8,153 nt of DNA from Bacillota bacterium (GTDB taxonomy: Bacteria > Bacillota > Dethiobacteria > DTU022 > JAAZDR01), in the NCBI GenBank assembly GCA_012512705.1, contig JAAZDR010000102.1, positions 1 through 8,153 on the forward strand. Reading direction: 5' to 3'. The notes beneath the pieces are model-generated. The model saw nothing but the letters and a program-made list of their open reading frames with translations. It did no database searches and had not been told where the DNA came from. Made by a program: the position numbers and the translations under genes. This document shows positions 1 to 6,302 of this stretch, in pieces. The first letter of the stretch is position 1. The number at the start of each line of letters is the position of its first letter.

Positions 1-156
1 ATCTTATCCCCTGCACATCTATGTTTGGCGTTAACTGTCGAGCACTTTAAAGCTGATTACAGCAAAGTTTTTAAAGAACTTTGCCTATTAATGTTTTTTA
101 TGCTATTGTCAGCTTTTTTAACGGCTTTGGTCTGGTATTATTTTGTTCATTGGTAA
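1..156 (+). CDS. C-terminal fragment of an integral membrane protein, probably DUF401-like
   Basis: The frame is open from the first base and ends at TAA 154-156, giving the last 51 residues of a protein whose start lies outside the window. The visible part begins with ILSPAHLCLALTVEHF and ends in a long hydrophobic segment (about residues 28-49) closing with VHW. The pattern 'LSP-x-HLC-x3-T-x-E-x-F' followed by a last membrane helix resembles, from memory, the C-terminus of the uncharacterised DUF401 membrane proteins, which are thought to be related to carboxylate or gluconate-type permeases. It does not resemble YggT, the small membrane protein that often precedes ylmH in Firmicutes. It ends 27 bases before the preferred ylmH start, so the two genes may be cotranscribed. 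That this is a real coding end is likely; the family name is tentative because so little of the protein is visible. Confidence 0.55.
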   Translation: MLSPAHLCLALTVEHFKADYSKVFKELCLLMFFMLLSAFLTALVWYYFVHW

Positions 157-171
157 ATGAACCTTTTTAAC

Positions 172-180
172 AGGAGTGAG
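172..180 (+). promoter_or_regulatory. Ribosome binding site that decides the ylmH start
   Basis: AGGAGTGAG lies with its AGGAG core (172-176) seven bases before ATG 184-186. The other in-frame ATG at 157 has no purine-rich site in front of it and follows the upstream stop codon directly. This favours 184 as the start. Confidence 0.75.
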
Positions 181-183
181 TAT

Positions 184-972
184 ATGCGCATCAAAAATTT
201 ACTGGAAAAATACTCTGATCCTTTAGCCAAGCGCTGGCTGCAAAAAGCATGGGATCAGGCAGAGCAAGCAGAAAGGGATAACAGGCAGTATACTTCATTT
301 TTTCTCGATCCCCGACAACAGCAGCTATACCAGGTGGTCATGAATCACTTCCCAGGGCTTAACTACCTGATATATGGCGGCTATGCTAAGGCAGAGCGGG
401 CAAGAATTTCATTTTGGCCTGCTGCTTGGGGAACCAAGGAATTCCCGCCGCTGATCTCCTGCTTAAGTATTGAAGGTAATTTTCGCTTTGCTGAAATTTC
501 CCACCGGGATTTTCTTGGTGCTATTCTATCACTTGGCGTGCGTCGGGAAATGGTCGGCGATATTATTTATCCCGCCGAAAGCACAGCCCAGGTCCTGGTC
601 GATAAACAAATTGCTCAATACATCTGCACAAATCTTGTAAGAGTGCACAACGTTAGTGTCAAGGTGAACGAGATTCCCTTGGAAACAATTGTGGCAGTAC
701 CAGAAATCACCAAAGAGATAAAGGGAACAGTAGCCTCGTTGCGCTTGGATGCTGTTGCTAGTCTTGGTTTTGGTTTTTCCCGTTCAAAAATCATTCCATT
801 AATTAAAGGGGAACAGGTTAAGGTTAATTGGCAGCTGATAAAAAACCCGGCTTCACAGCTGCAAGAAGGCGATATAATTTCGCTGCGCGGGAAAGGCCGT
901 ATTGAAGTTGTTGCCCTAGAAGGTGAGAGCCGTAAAGGTAGAGTGCGCATTCGCTTAAAAAAATATACCTAA
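184..972 (+). CDS. ylmH: YlmH family RNA-binding protein (S4 domain)
   Basis: With the start at ATG 184 the product is 262 residues, close to the roughly 257 of B. subtilis YlmH; starting at ATG 157 would add nine residues without a ribosome binding site. The N-terminal two thirds match the YlmH layout, including the 'FFLDPRQQQL' and 'LIYGGYAKAERARISFWP' stretches typical of the family. The C-terminal S4 RNA-binding domain covers about residues 184-255: it starts SLRLD, contains 'GFGFSRSKIIPLIKGEQVKVN' split by the usual basic residues, and ends in the 'LQEGDIISLRGKGR' strand. YlmH associates with the ribosome, and in B. subtilis it has been linked to handling stalled 50S-peptidyl-tRNA complexes; older work placed it in the division gene cluster. 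Its position just before divIVA is the standard Firmicutes arrangement. An 80-base gap separates the two genes and I see no terminator in it. Identification is firm. Confidence 0.93.
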   Translation: MRIKNLLEKYSDPLAKRWLQKAWDQAEQAERDNRQYTSFFLDPRQQQLYQVVMNHFPGLNYLIYGGYAKAERARISFWPAAWGTKEFPPLISCLSIEGNFRFAEISHRDFLGAILSLGVRREMVGDIIYPAESTAQVLVDKQIAQYICTNLVRVHNVSVKVNEIPLETIVAVPEITKEIKGTVASLRLDAVASLGFGFSRSKIIPLIKGEQVKVNWQLIKNPASQLQEGDIISLRGKGRIEVVALEGESRKGRVRIRLKKYT

Positions 973-1052
973 TTGAGCAGGAAATGGAAAATAATTGTCG
1001 AAATTACTTCTAATTGCCTTTTTTATAGTAATTACTTAAGGAGGATGAAAAG

Positions 1053-1544
1053 GTGCCGCTAACCCCAATTGATATCCATAATAAAGAGTTTAGCCGCTCA
1101 TTTCGCGGTTATTCGACAGAAGAAGTAAATGAGTTTCTTGAGCGTGTAGCGAGGGATTTTGAACAGCTCCTTAAAGAAAAACAAAAGCTTGAAGAAGAAG
1201 TGAGCAAAATGCAGGAGAAACTCAATAGTTATCACAAATTAGAAGAAACGATGCATAATGCGATCCTTGTAGCCCAAGAGACAGCGGAAGAAGTGAAGCT
1301 GAACGCCAACAAGGAAGCAGAAATTATTAGAAAAGAAGCTGAACGTGATGCTCAGCACATATTGGATGAAGCAAGGTATAAGGCAAGCCGGATCCTTGCT
1401 GAGCATGAAGAGCTGCATAAACAAGCTCAGGTTTTTAAAATGCGTCTGCGCTCTTTTATGGAAGCCCAGCTTTCCGCATTAGAAATGGAAGAGTGGGGCA
1501 TTGATGGATCTTCAGATGGGTCTGTTCAATCAAAGAGTTCTTAA
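1053..1544 (+). CDS. divIVA: Cell division / polar scaffold protein DivIVA
   Basis: A 163-residue coiled-coil protein that begins MPLTPIDIHNKEFSRSFRGY, almost the same as B. subtilis DivIVA. The family's membrane-binding pair, Phe17 and Arg18, is present. After the N-terminal lipid-binding domain (about 1-35) comes a long charged coiled coil (about 36-68 and 75-145) rich in Glu, Lys and Ala. The C-terminal tail (about 146-163) is short, Ser/Gly-rich and probably disordered. DivIVA senses negatively curved membrane at septa and poles and recruits partners for septum placement, cell-wall growth or chromosome anchoring during sporulation. The start is GTG 1053, with AAGGAGG at 1038-1044 eight bases upstream; no ATG is available in frame at this point. 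It sits between ylmH and the ileS promoter and is presumably expressed with ylmH, although a promoter in the 80-base gap before it cannot be excluded. Confidence 0.96.
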   Translation: MPLTPIDIHNKEFSRSFRGYSTEEVNEFLERVARDFEQLLKEKQKLEEEVSKMQEKLNSYHKLEETMHNAILVAQETAEEVKLNANKEAEIIRKEAERDAQHILDEARYKASRILAEHEELHKQAQVFKMRLRSFMEAQLSALEMEEWGIDGSSDGSVQSKSS

Positions 1545-1577
1545 TTTACTTAATGAAAAACCAAGCACTTATAATTA

Positions 1578-1606
1578 TTGACTGGCAGGGGAAGAATGTT
1601 TATAAT
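1578..1606 (+). promoter_or_regulatory. Sigma-A type promoter of the ileS T-box leader
   Basis: The -35 element TTGACT (1578-1583, five of six consensus bases) and a perfect -10 TATAAT (1601-1606) are separated by exactly 17 bases. Transcription would start near 1613, just upstream of the T-box Stem I. It lies 33 bases after the divIVA stop codon, so ileS has its own transcript. This is the best promoter in the window. Confidence 0.88.
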
Positions 1607-1612
1607 AATGTT

Positions 1613-1856
1613 TAAAAAATGCGAACTAGCAGGCGATGATTGGGAGAGTAGACAGGTTTGTCCCTTTACAGAGAGCTGGGGATAGTGGAAGCCCGGCAAG
1701 GTCGGCCTGTTGAAGATCACCCAGGAGCTTTTACAGTGAAATTTAAAGTAGCTGTGAACGGTGAAGACCGTTATCTCTTTTAAGTAGCAGTTTACACTGT
1801 TAATAAGGGTGGTACCGCGGGTTAAATAAAACTCGTCCCTGATGGACGGGTTTTTT
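1613..1856 (+). promoter_or_regulatory. T-box riboswitch, tRNA-Ile responsive, in the ileS leader
   Basis: The leader senses the charging state of tRNA-Ile and lets transcription continue into ileS when uncharged tRNA accumulates. Stem I is closed by TGGG 1641-1644 with CCCA 1720-1723, and above the specifier loop by ACAGG 1652-1656 with CCTGT 1706-1710. The specifier loop carries AGAGTAG on the 5' side and TGAAGATCA on the 3' side. The isoleucine codon ATC is at 1716-1718, in the usual GAA-N-N-N-A-C type setting. A Stem III-like hairpin pairs AACGGT 1757-1762 with ACCGTT 1767-1772. The conserved T-box AAGGGTGGTACCGCGG spans 1805-1820. The antiterminator pairs AGGG 1806-1809 with CCCT 1837-1840 and GCGGGT 1817-1822 with ACTCGT 1831-1836, leaving the standard seven-base bulge 1810-1816. 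TGGT 1810-1813 in that bulge can pair with the ACCA end of tRNA-Ile. The specifier, acceptor match and downstream gene all agree on isoleucine. The 5' boundary is the inferred transcription start. Confidence 0.96.
1832..1856 (+). terminator. T-box attenuator terminator before ileS
   Basis: CTCGTCC (1832-1838) pairs with GGACGGG (1844-1850), including one G-U pair, around the loop CTGAT. A run of six T follows (1851-1856), and upstream A residues can extend the stem. The 5' arm shares bases 1832-1838 with the antiterminator, so the two structures exclude each other, as expected of a T-box. Confidence 0.93.
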
Positions 1857-1861
1857 ACTTT

Positions 1862-1872
1862 AGGAAAGGGTG
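1862..1872 (+). promoter_or_regulatory. Ribosome binding site that decides the ileS start
   Basis: AGGAAAGGGTG, whose AAAGGGTGAT part matches the anti-Shine-Dalgarno region with one base missing, ends six bases before ATG 1879. The in-frame GTG at 1870 lies inside this site and therefore cannot plausibly be the start codon. Confidence 0.75.
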
Positions 1873-1878
1873 ATTTTT

Positions 1879-4668
1879 ATGGATTATGGAAAAACTTTAA
1901 ACCTGCCCCGCACTGACTTTCCGATGCGGGCAAAGCTTCCACAGCGGGAGCCGGAAATCTTACAATACTGGGAAGAGATTGATCTCAATCGTAAGGTGCG
2001 TGAGCATCGCCGTGGGTGTCCGAAATTTGTTCTGCATGACGGGCCTCCTTACGCTAACGGGAATATTCATATGGGAACAGCGCTGAATAAAGTTTTAAAA
2101 GATATTGTAAATAAATATAAAGCTATGTGTGGTTACGATACCCCCTATGTACCTGGTTGGGATACGCATGGTTTGCCGATTGAGCATCAGGTGATTAAAA
2201 CAAAGAAGGTAAACCGTAAAGAGATAAGTGATCTTGAGTTTCGGCAAATGTGTAGAGAATATGCCCTTGAATGTCTTGATATTCAGCGCGAACAGTTTAA
2301 ACGACTCGGTGTACGCGGTGATTGGGAGAATCCATATGTTACACTAAACCCCGAATATGAAGCAAAGCAGATTGAAGTCTTCGGTGAGATGGCGAAAAAA
2401 GGCTATATTTACAAAGGTTTGAAACCTGTTTACTGGTGCCCTGATTGTGAAACGGCCCTTGCCGAAGCAGAGATCGAATATGCGGATCGCCGCTCACCTT
2501 CGATATATGTTAAATTCCCGGTAGTAGATGATCGAGGCCTTTTTGAAGCAGGAGATAACACTTTTTGTTTAATTTGGACTACTACTCCCTGGACGATACC
2601 GGCTAACATGGCGATCGCTTTGCATGCTGATCTAGACTATGCTTTGGTAGATGCAGGAAAGGAACGATATATTCTGGCGTCCGAGCTTATAGAAGAGGTA
2701 ATGCAAGTTATTGGCATTACTGAATATCAGGTGAAGAAAAAATTTAAAGGCAGTGAACTAGACGGTGTGAAGTGTCGTCACCCCTTGTTCAATAGGGAAT
2801 CACCTCTGATTTTTGGTGAACACGTTACCTTGGAGCAGGGGACTGGTTGTGTGCATACTGCCCCCGGCCACGGCCTCGAAGACTATAATGTTGGTCTTCG
2901 TTATAATATCCCTGTTTTTAACCCGCTTGATGGGCGCGGTGTGTTTACGGAAGAAGCGGGTTCCTTTGCCGGTCTTCGTTATGATGAAGGTAACAAGGCG
3001 GTAACTAAAGCGCTGGATAAGGACGGCTACCTGCTTAAGCTTAGTTTTATTAGCCACCAGTACCCGCACTGTTGGCGCTGCAAGAATCCAGTATTATTCC
3101 GCGCAACAGAGCAGTGGTTTGCTTCGATAAAGGGTTTTCGTCAAGAGGCTCTGAAGGCTGTGGAGCAGGTAAGATGGATTCCGGAATGGGGTAAAGGGCG
3201 AATGCATAATATGGTCGCCGATCGTCAGGATTGGTGTATATCCCGTCAGCGGATCTGGGGTGTGCCTATACCAATATTTTACTGCGAAGAATGCGGGGAA
3301 ACGTTGATTAACGATCAAAGTATTGCCCGTGTCCGCGATCTGTTTGCCCGTGAAGGTTCAGATGCTTGGTTTATTAAAGAAGCAAAAGAGATTCTTGGCG
3401 ATATTCAGTGTCCTCATTGCAGTAGCAGCAGCTTCCGTAAGGAAACTGACATTATGGATGTTTGGTTTGATTCTGGTTCGAGTCACGCTGCTGTTTGTGA
3501 GACCAGGGAAGAGCTGCACTGGCCTGCTGACCTCTACCTGGAAGGCAGCGATCAGTATCGAGGTTGGTTTCAATCTTCCCTTCTAACCTCTGTTGCTACT
3601 CGCGGAAAACCACCATATAAGACTGTTCTCAGCCACGGATGGGTGGTTGATGGAGAAGGGAAAAAGATGTCCAAATCGCTTGGCAATGTGATCGTCCCTG
3701 AGGAAATAATCGAGAAATATGGTGGGGATATTCTACGGCTCTGGGTTTCTTCTGCTGACTTTACCAGCGACATGCATCTCTCGCCTTCAATTTTAAAGCA
3801 GCTTTCGGAGGTTTACCGGAAGATCCGCAATACTTGTCGATTTATGCTGGGTAATTGTTATGATTTTGAACCGCAACGGGATAGCATTGCTTACGAGGAA
3901 TTAGAGGAGATCGATCGTTGGGCACTGCACCGTCTGCAACGTTTAATTGAGCAGGTAACTGAGGCATATGAGGCTTATGAGTTCTATCGTGTGTTCCATG
4001 CTGTGCATAATTTCTGCGTGGTGGATATGAGCAATTTTTATCTCGATGTTTTAAAGGACAGGCTTTATGTTTCTCCAGCGAACGATAAGGGGCGGAGGGC
4101 TGCACAGACCGTATTTTTAGAGATCCTGGAGAAACTCGCCCTATTGCTTACACCTATTATATCTTTTACTACTGAAGAGCTATGGCGCTATCTGCCTGGC
4201 CAGCGGGTGGAAAGCGTCCAGTTGGCTTTTTGGCCGAAAGTCAATGATAAATATGTTGATCAAAAGCTTGAAGAGCGCTGGAATGTACTATTAAAAGTAC
4301 GTGATGAGGTAACGAGAGCGCTGGAAATGGCGCGCAGCAAAAAAGAGATTGATTCTTCCTTAGAAGCACGGTTGAGACTTTACCCGAGCGAAGAGCTTTA
4401 CCACGCTTTACTGCCTTTTAAAGAACAGCTTGCTAATCTATTTATAGTTTCACAAGCTGAACTCCTTGCTCCAGGAGAGATAGCTGCAAAAGAATTTTTA
4501 ACAGGCGAAGAACTGACTGATTTGAAGATTTTAGTAACTAGGGCTACTGGCAAAAAATGCGGGCGCTGTTGGACATTTGATGAAACAGTGGGTAAAGCAG
4601 ATGATTACCCGGATGTATGTAGTCGCTGTCGAGAAGTGCTTATAGGGTTTAATTTTTCAGGGGAATAA
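1879..4668 (+). CDS. ileS: Isoleucyl-tRNA synthetase (class I, bacterial type with C-terminal zinc site)
   Basis: Attaches isoleucine to tRNA-Ile in the cytoplasm at the cost of ATP and hydrolyses mischarged valine. From ATG 1879 the protein has 929 residues, normal for bacterial IleS. The class I HIGH motif reads HMGT at residues 64-67, within [21 protein letters not shown] is at 596-600. The CP1 editing domain shows [11 protein letters not shown] at 233-243 and [11 protein letters not shown] from 326, including the conserved editing Asp335. The fold then continues through the anticodon-binding helical domain. The C-terminal zinc site has Cys894, Cys897, Cys914 and Cys917. The intact C-terminal zinc domain argues for the common housekeeping IleS1 form and not the mupirocin-resistant IleS2 form; this is an inference. 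The gene has its own promoter and T-box upstream and a strong terminator right after its stop, so it is probably transcribed alone. A GTG at 1870 is a less likely start. Confidence 0.98.
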   Translation: MDYGKTLNLPRTDFPMRAKLPQREPEILQYWEEIDLNRKVREHRRGCPKFVLHDGPPYANGNIHMGTALNKVLKDIVNKYKAMCGYDTPYVPGWDTHGLPIEHQVIKTKKVNRKEISDLEFRQMCREYALECLDIQREQFKRLGVRGDWENPYVTLNPEYEAKQIEVFGEMAKKGYIYKGLKPVYWCPDCETALAEAEIEYADRRSPSIYVKFPVVDDRGLFEAGDNTFCLIWTTTPWTIPANMAIALHADLDYALVDAGKERYILASELIEEVMQVIGITEYQVKKKFKGSELDGVKCRHPLFNRESPLIFGEHVTLEQGTGCVHTAPGHGLEDYNVGLRYNIPVFNPLDGRGVFTEEAGSFAGLRYDEGNKAVTKALDKDGYLLKLSFISHQYPHCWRCKNPVLFRATEQWFASIKGFRQEALKAVEQVRWIPEWGKGRMHNMVADRQDWCISRQRIWGVPIPIFYCEECGETLINDQSIARVRDLFAREGSDAWFIKEAKEILGDIQCPHCSSSSFRKETDIMDVWFDSGSSHAAVCETREELHWPADLYLEGSDQYRGWFQSSLLTSVATRGKPPYKTVLSHGWVVDGEGKKMSKSLGNVIVPEEIIEKYGGDILRLWVSSADFTSDMHLSPSILKQLSEVYRKIRNTCRFMLGNCYDFEPQRDSIAYEELEEIDRWALHRLQRLIEQVTEAYEAYEFYRVFHAVHNFCVVDMSNFYLDVLKDRLYVSPANDKGRRAAQTVFLEILEKLALLLTPIISFTTEELWRYLPGQRVESVQLAFWPKVNDKYVDQKLEERWNVLLKVRDEVTRALEMARSKKEIDSSLEARLRLYPSEELYHALLPFKEQLANLFIVSQAELLAPGEIAAKEFLTGEELTDLKILVTRATGKKCGRCWTFDETVGKADDYPDVCSRCREVLIGFNFSGE

Positions 4669-4672
4669 TGGG

Positions 4673-4708
4673 AAAAGGCTGTTGATGATAAAAGCAACAG
4701 CCTTTTTT
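4673..4708 (+). terminator. Intrinsic terminator after ileS
   Basis: GGCTGTTG (4677-4684) pairs perfectly with CAACAGCC (4695-4702) around a ten-base loop. A 3' run of six T (4703-4708) follows, and AAAA 4673-4676 can lengthen the stem against the first T residues. It starts four bases after the ileS stop and separates ileS from the genes downstream. Confidence 0.95.
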
Positions 4709-4824
4709 AATCATCGCCTGGATAGAAATGATCCCGTTTAACCAAACTATTATATATTAACCAGTTTATTAACCTGCTCAGCTTATTATAGAAGATAAGG
4801 TTTACGCAAAGGAGTATCCGTTGA
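4709..4824 (+). other. AT-rich intergenic region with no convincing promoter
   Basis: This 116-base gap must hold the promoter of the downstream gene set, because a strong terminator precedes it, but no -35/-10 pair with good spacing is visible. The -10-like boxes TATATT (4753-4758), TATTAT (4784-4789) and TATAGA (4787-4792) have no good -35 partner. TTAACC occurs three times (4738-4743, 4757-4762, 4769-4774). The Shine-Dalgarno AAAGGAG (4808-4814) of the next gene closes the region. Confidence 0.5.
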
Positions 4825-5127
4825 ATGTCTTTGCCGCAAGATAAGGATGAACGTAAGTTGCTACAGCGGCTTTTGTCTCAAGTTAGTAAACTTGCTTTTG
4901 ATCTGGAGCGCTTTAACCTTGCTGAATATATTGACCTGCTCAATGACCCGCGTCGCTTTCTGACGGTTAACTTTTTAGGCGGGCTGGCAAGAGGATTTGG
5001 CTTTGCCCTGGGAGCTACGCTTTTAGGTGCTTTTGTAATTTATTTTTTACAAAAGCTCGTGGTTTTAAATTTGCCCCTAGTCGGGGATTTTATTGCTGAA
5101 TTGGTAAGGATCACCAGAGAACAACTT
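4825..5127 (+). CDS. Small DUF5665-like membrane protein of unknown function
   Basis: A 101-residue protein (stop codon TGA 5128-5130) with a charged, helical N-terminal half (about 1-45, starting MSLPQDKDERKLLQRL) and a hydrophobic C-terminal half. The core 'NFLGGLARGFGFALGATLLG' at residues 49-68 leads into a membrane segment of about 55-76, then a second, shorter hydrophobic stretch 78-92 (VVLNLPLVGDFIAEL). From memory this NFL-x-G-x-ARG-x-G pattern is that of DUF5665, a small uncharacterised family found in Firmicutes; no function is known to me. The start ATG 4825 follows AAAGGAG at 4808-4814 with a ten-base spacer. The next gene begins 15 bases after this stop, so the two are almost certainly cotranscribed. 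B. subtilis has no such gene at this position in the ileS-ylyA interval. Confidence 0.8.
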
Positions 5128-5145
5128 TGAAAACAGGAGGAAAAG

Positions 5146-5751
5146 ATGAAACGCACAGAACTTGACTACTTTGTTTCAGTTTTAAATAATAAAAAGCAAA
5201 AACTTAAAAGAGAAAAAGAGACCGCTGAAGGATTAGAGAAAAGGAAATCTCTGAGGGATAGTACAGCTGAACTGTCTCCAGTTGACAATCATCCCGCTGA
5301 CCTAGGCTCGGAGAACTATGAGCGCAGCAAAGATATTTCTCTTCACGAAAAAAACAAACGCCTTCTACAAAGCATAGATGACGCTCTCTTGCGTATAGCT
5401 GATGGGACCTATGGAATCTGCCGCCGCTGTGGGGAAGAAATACCCCGTGAACGCCTGGAGGCGGTTCCGGAAACCGAGTTTTGTCGACCATGCCGCGAAT
5501 TAGAGGAGGGCGTATCGAAAGATTTTAAACGTCCCCTGGAAGAAAAAGTTTTAGAAACCCCTTATACTAGTACTTTGACTGATGACGAAGATTCTGTTGC
5601 TTATGACAAAGAGGATGCCTGGAACGATGTTGCCCGCCATAACAAACGGCCTCGAATTTTTGAAGACGAATTGGAAGATGAAGAGTACGGAAAAGTTGAA
5701 CGGCTTGAGGGAATTAGTAATAAAGAATACAAAAAACAACTCCCTGATTAA
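5146..5751 (+). CDS. TraR/DksA-type C4 zinc-finger protein, YteA/YlyA-like
   Basis: A 201-residue soluble protein. The N-terminal part (about 1-45) is a charged helix. The segment DNHPADLGSENYERSKD (47-63) corresponds to the coiled-coil tip region of DksA-like proteins. The zinc finger has Cys92, Cys95, Cys113 and Cys116 within 'YGICRRCGEEIP' and 'FCRPCRELEE'. The acidic C-terminal part (about 120-201) contains 'YDKEDAWNDVARHNK', which resembles the D/E-D-A-W region of the YteA family of sporulation-associated proteins. In DksA-type proteins such a fold enters the RNA polymerase secondary channel. B. subtilis YlyA, at the same chromosomal position before lspA, binds RNA polymerase and affects spore germination genes, so a similar role is inferred here and not shown. 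AGGAGG (5135-5140) lies five bases before ATG 5146. Whether it is nearer YteA or YlyA cannot be decided by eye. Confidence 0.88.
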   Translation: MKRTELDYFVSVLNNKKQKLKREKETAEGLEKRKSLRDSTAELSPVDNHPADLGSENYERSKDISLHEKNKRLLQSIDDALLRIADGTYGICRRCGEEIPRERLEAVPETEFCRPCRELEEGVSKDFKRPLEEKVLETPYTSTLTDDEDSVAYDKEDAWNDVARHNKRPRIFEDELEDEEYGKVERLEGISNKEYKKQLPD

Positions 5752-5793
5752 AGAGTTGGGCTCAACAAAACTCACGTAGCCTACTGCTCTTAG

Positions 5794-5822
5794 TTGTTCA
5801 ATTTAGGCGGATATGTTAAACT
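5794..5822 (+). promoter_or_regulatory. Possible weak promoter before lspA
   Basis: TTGTTC (5794-5799) and TAAACT (5817-5822) are 17 bases apart, and TGT (5814-5816) gives an extended -10. Each hexamer is only a partial match to consensus (three and four of six bases), and the start would fall almost at the Shine-Dalgarno site. It could supply lspA-lgt-rluD separately from the two genes before, across the 98-base gap. Confidence 0.35.
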
Positions 5823-5849
5823 AGACTACAGAGGAGGGAGGGAGCGAGT

Positions 5850-6290
5850 TTGTTCTATTTGGTAGCCACACTAGTGATCCTGCTGATGGATCAGGGAACA
5901 AAATTTTTTGTTACGAGAGAGATGCAGCTGCAGGAGTCTATTCCGGTTATACCAAATATTTTTCATATTACATATATCCACAATCCTGGTGCTGCTTTTG
6001 GTTTATTTGCTTACCAAACGTTTTTTTTCATTATTGTCACATTAATCCTCATTGTTGTTATCCTCTACTTTTACCGCCGCATACCTAATGGTTACAGATT
6101 ACTAAAACTTGGCCTTTCTTTTCAGTTAGGAGGAGCAACAGGCAACTTGCTCGATCGGTTGCGTAATGGTTATGTGGTCGACTTCTTAGATTTTCGTGTA
6201 TGGCCTGTTTTTAATGTTGCGGATATGGCAGTTGTTATCGGTATGTTTCTTATTATTTACGAGCTGTGGAAGCGCGAGGTTATTAGGTAA
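5850..6290 (+). CDS. lspA: Lipoprotein signal peptidase (signal peptidase II)
   Basis: Membrane aspartic protease that removes the signal peptide from diacylglyceryl-modified prolipoproteins, the step after Lgt. The 146-residue length is typical. Four membrane segments are visible at about 3-20, 56-75, 84-100 and 122-140. Conserved family positions are present: Asp14 in MDQGTK, the NPGAAFG block at 45-51, GNLLDR with Asn99 and Asp102, VVDF with Asp111, and FNVADMA with Asn122 and Asp125. By comparison with solved LspA structures, Asp111 and Asp125 are the likely catalytic pair. The start is TTG 5850, preceded by the very purine-rich GAGGAGGGAGGGAG (5831-5844); no ATG fits, and starting here gives the usual N-terminal length before Asp14. 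lgt begins 12 bases after the stop codon, so the two are cotranscribed. Confidence 0.96.
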   Translation: MFYLVATLVILLMDQGTKFFVTREMQLQESIPVIPNIFHITYIHNPGAAFGLFAYQTFFFIIVTLILIVVILYFYRRIPNGYRLLKLGLSFQLGGATGNLLDRLRNGYVVDFLDFRVWPVFNVADMAVVIGMFLIIYELWKREVIR

Positions 6291-6302
6291 GGATGTGAAA
6301 GA

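Noticed and set aside
157..159. ATG 157 as the ylmH start
   Set aside because: It directly follows the upstream stop codon, has no Shine-Dalgarno, and the next in-frame ATG at 184 has a well-spaced AGGAG.
1024..1029. TATAGT as -10 box of a divIVA promoter
   Set aside because: No -35 element lies at 16-18 bases; the nearest, TTGTCG at 995-1000, is 23 bases away.
1045..1062. Five-codon reading frame (ATG to TAA) overlapping the divIVA start
   Set aside because: Its ATG abuts the Shine-Dalgarno with no spacer, while the GTG at 1053 has proper spacing and gives the exact DivIVA N-terminus.
2800..4105. Several open frames on the minus strand and in other + frames inside ileS
   Set aside because: They overlap a fully conserved synthetase gene, lack ribosome binding sites and show no recognisable protein features.
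5737..5758. Inverted repeat CAACTC / GAGTTG at the end of the YteA/YlyA-like gene, considered as a terminator
   Set aside because: The stem is only six base pairs and on the + strand no T run follows. A T run exists only in the minus-strand direction, where there is no gene to terminate.
5204..5779. Open frames on both strands overlapping the YteA/YlyA-like gene
   Set aside because: The zinc-finger gene has the conserved cysteines and a good ribosome binding site; the overlapping frames have neither family features nor start signals.
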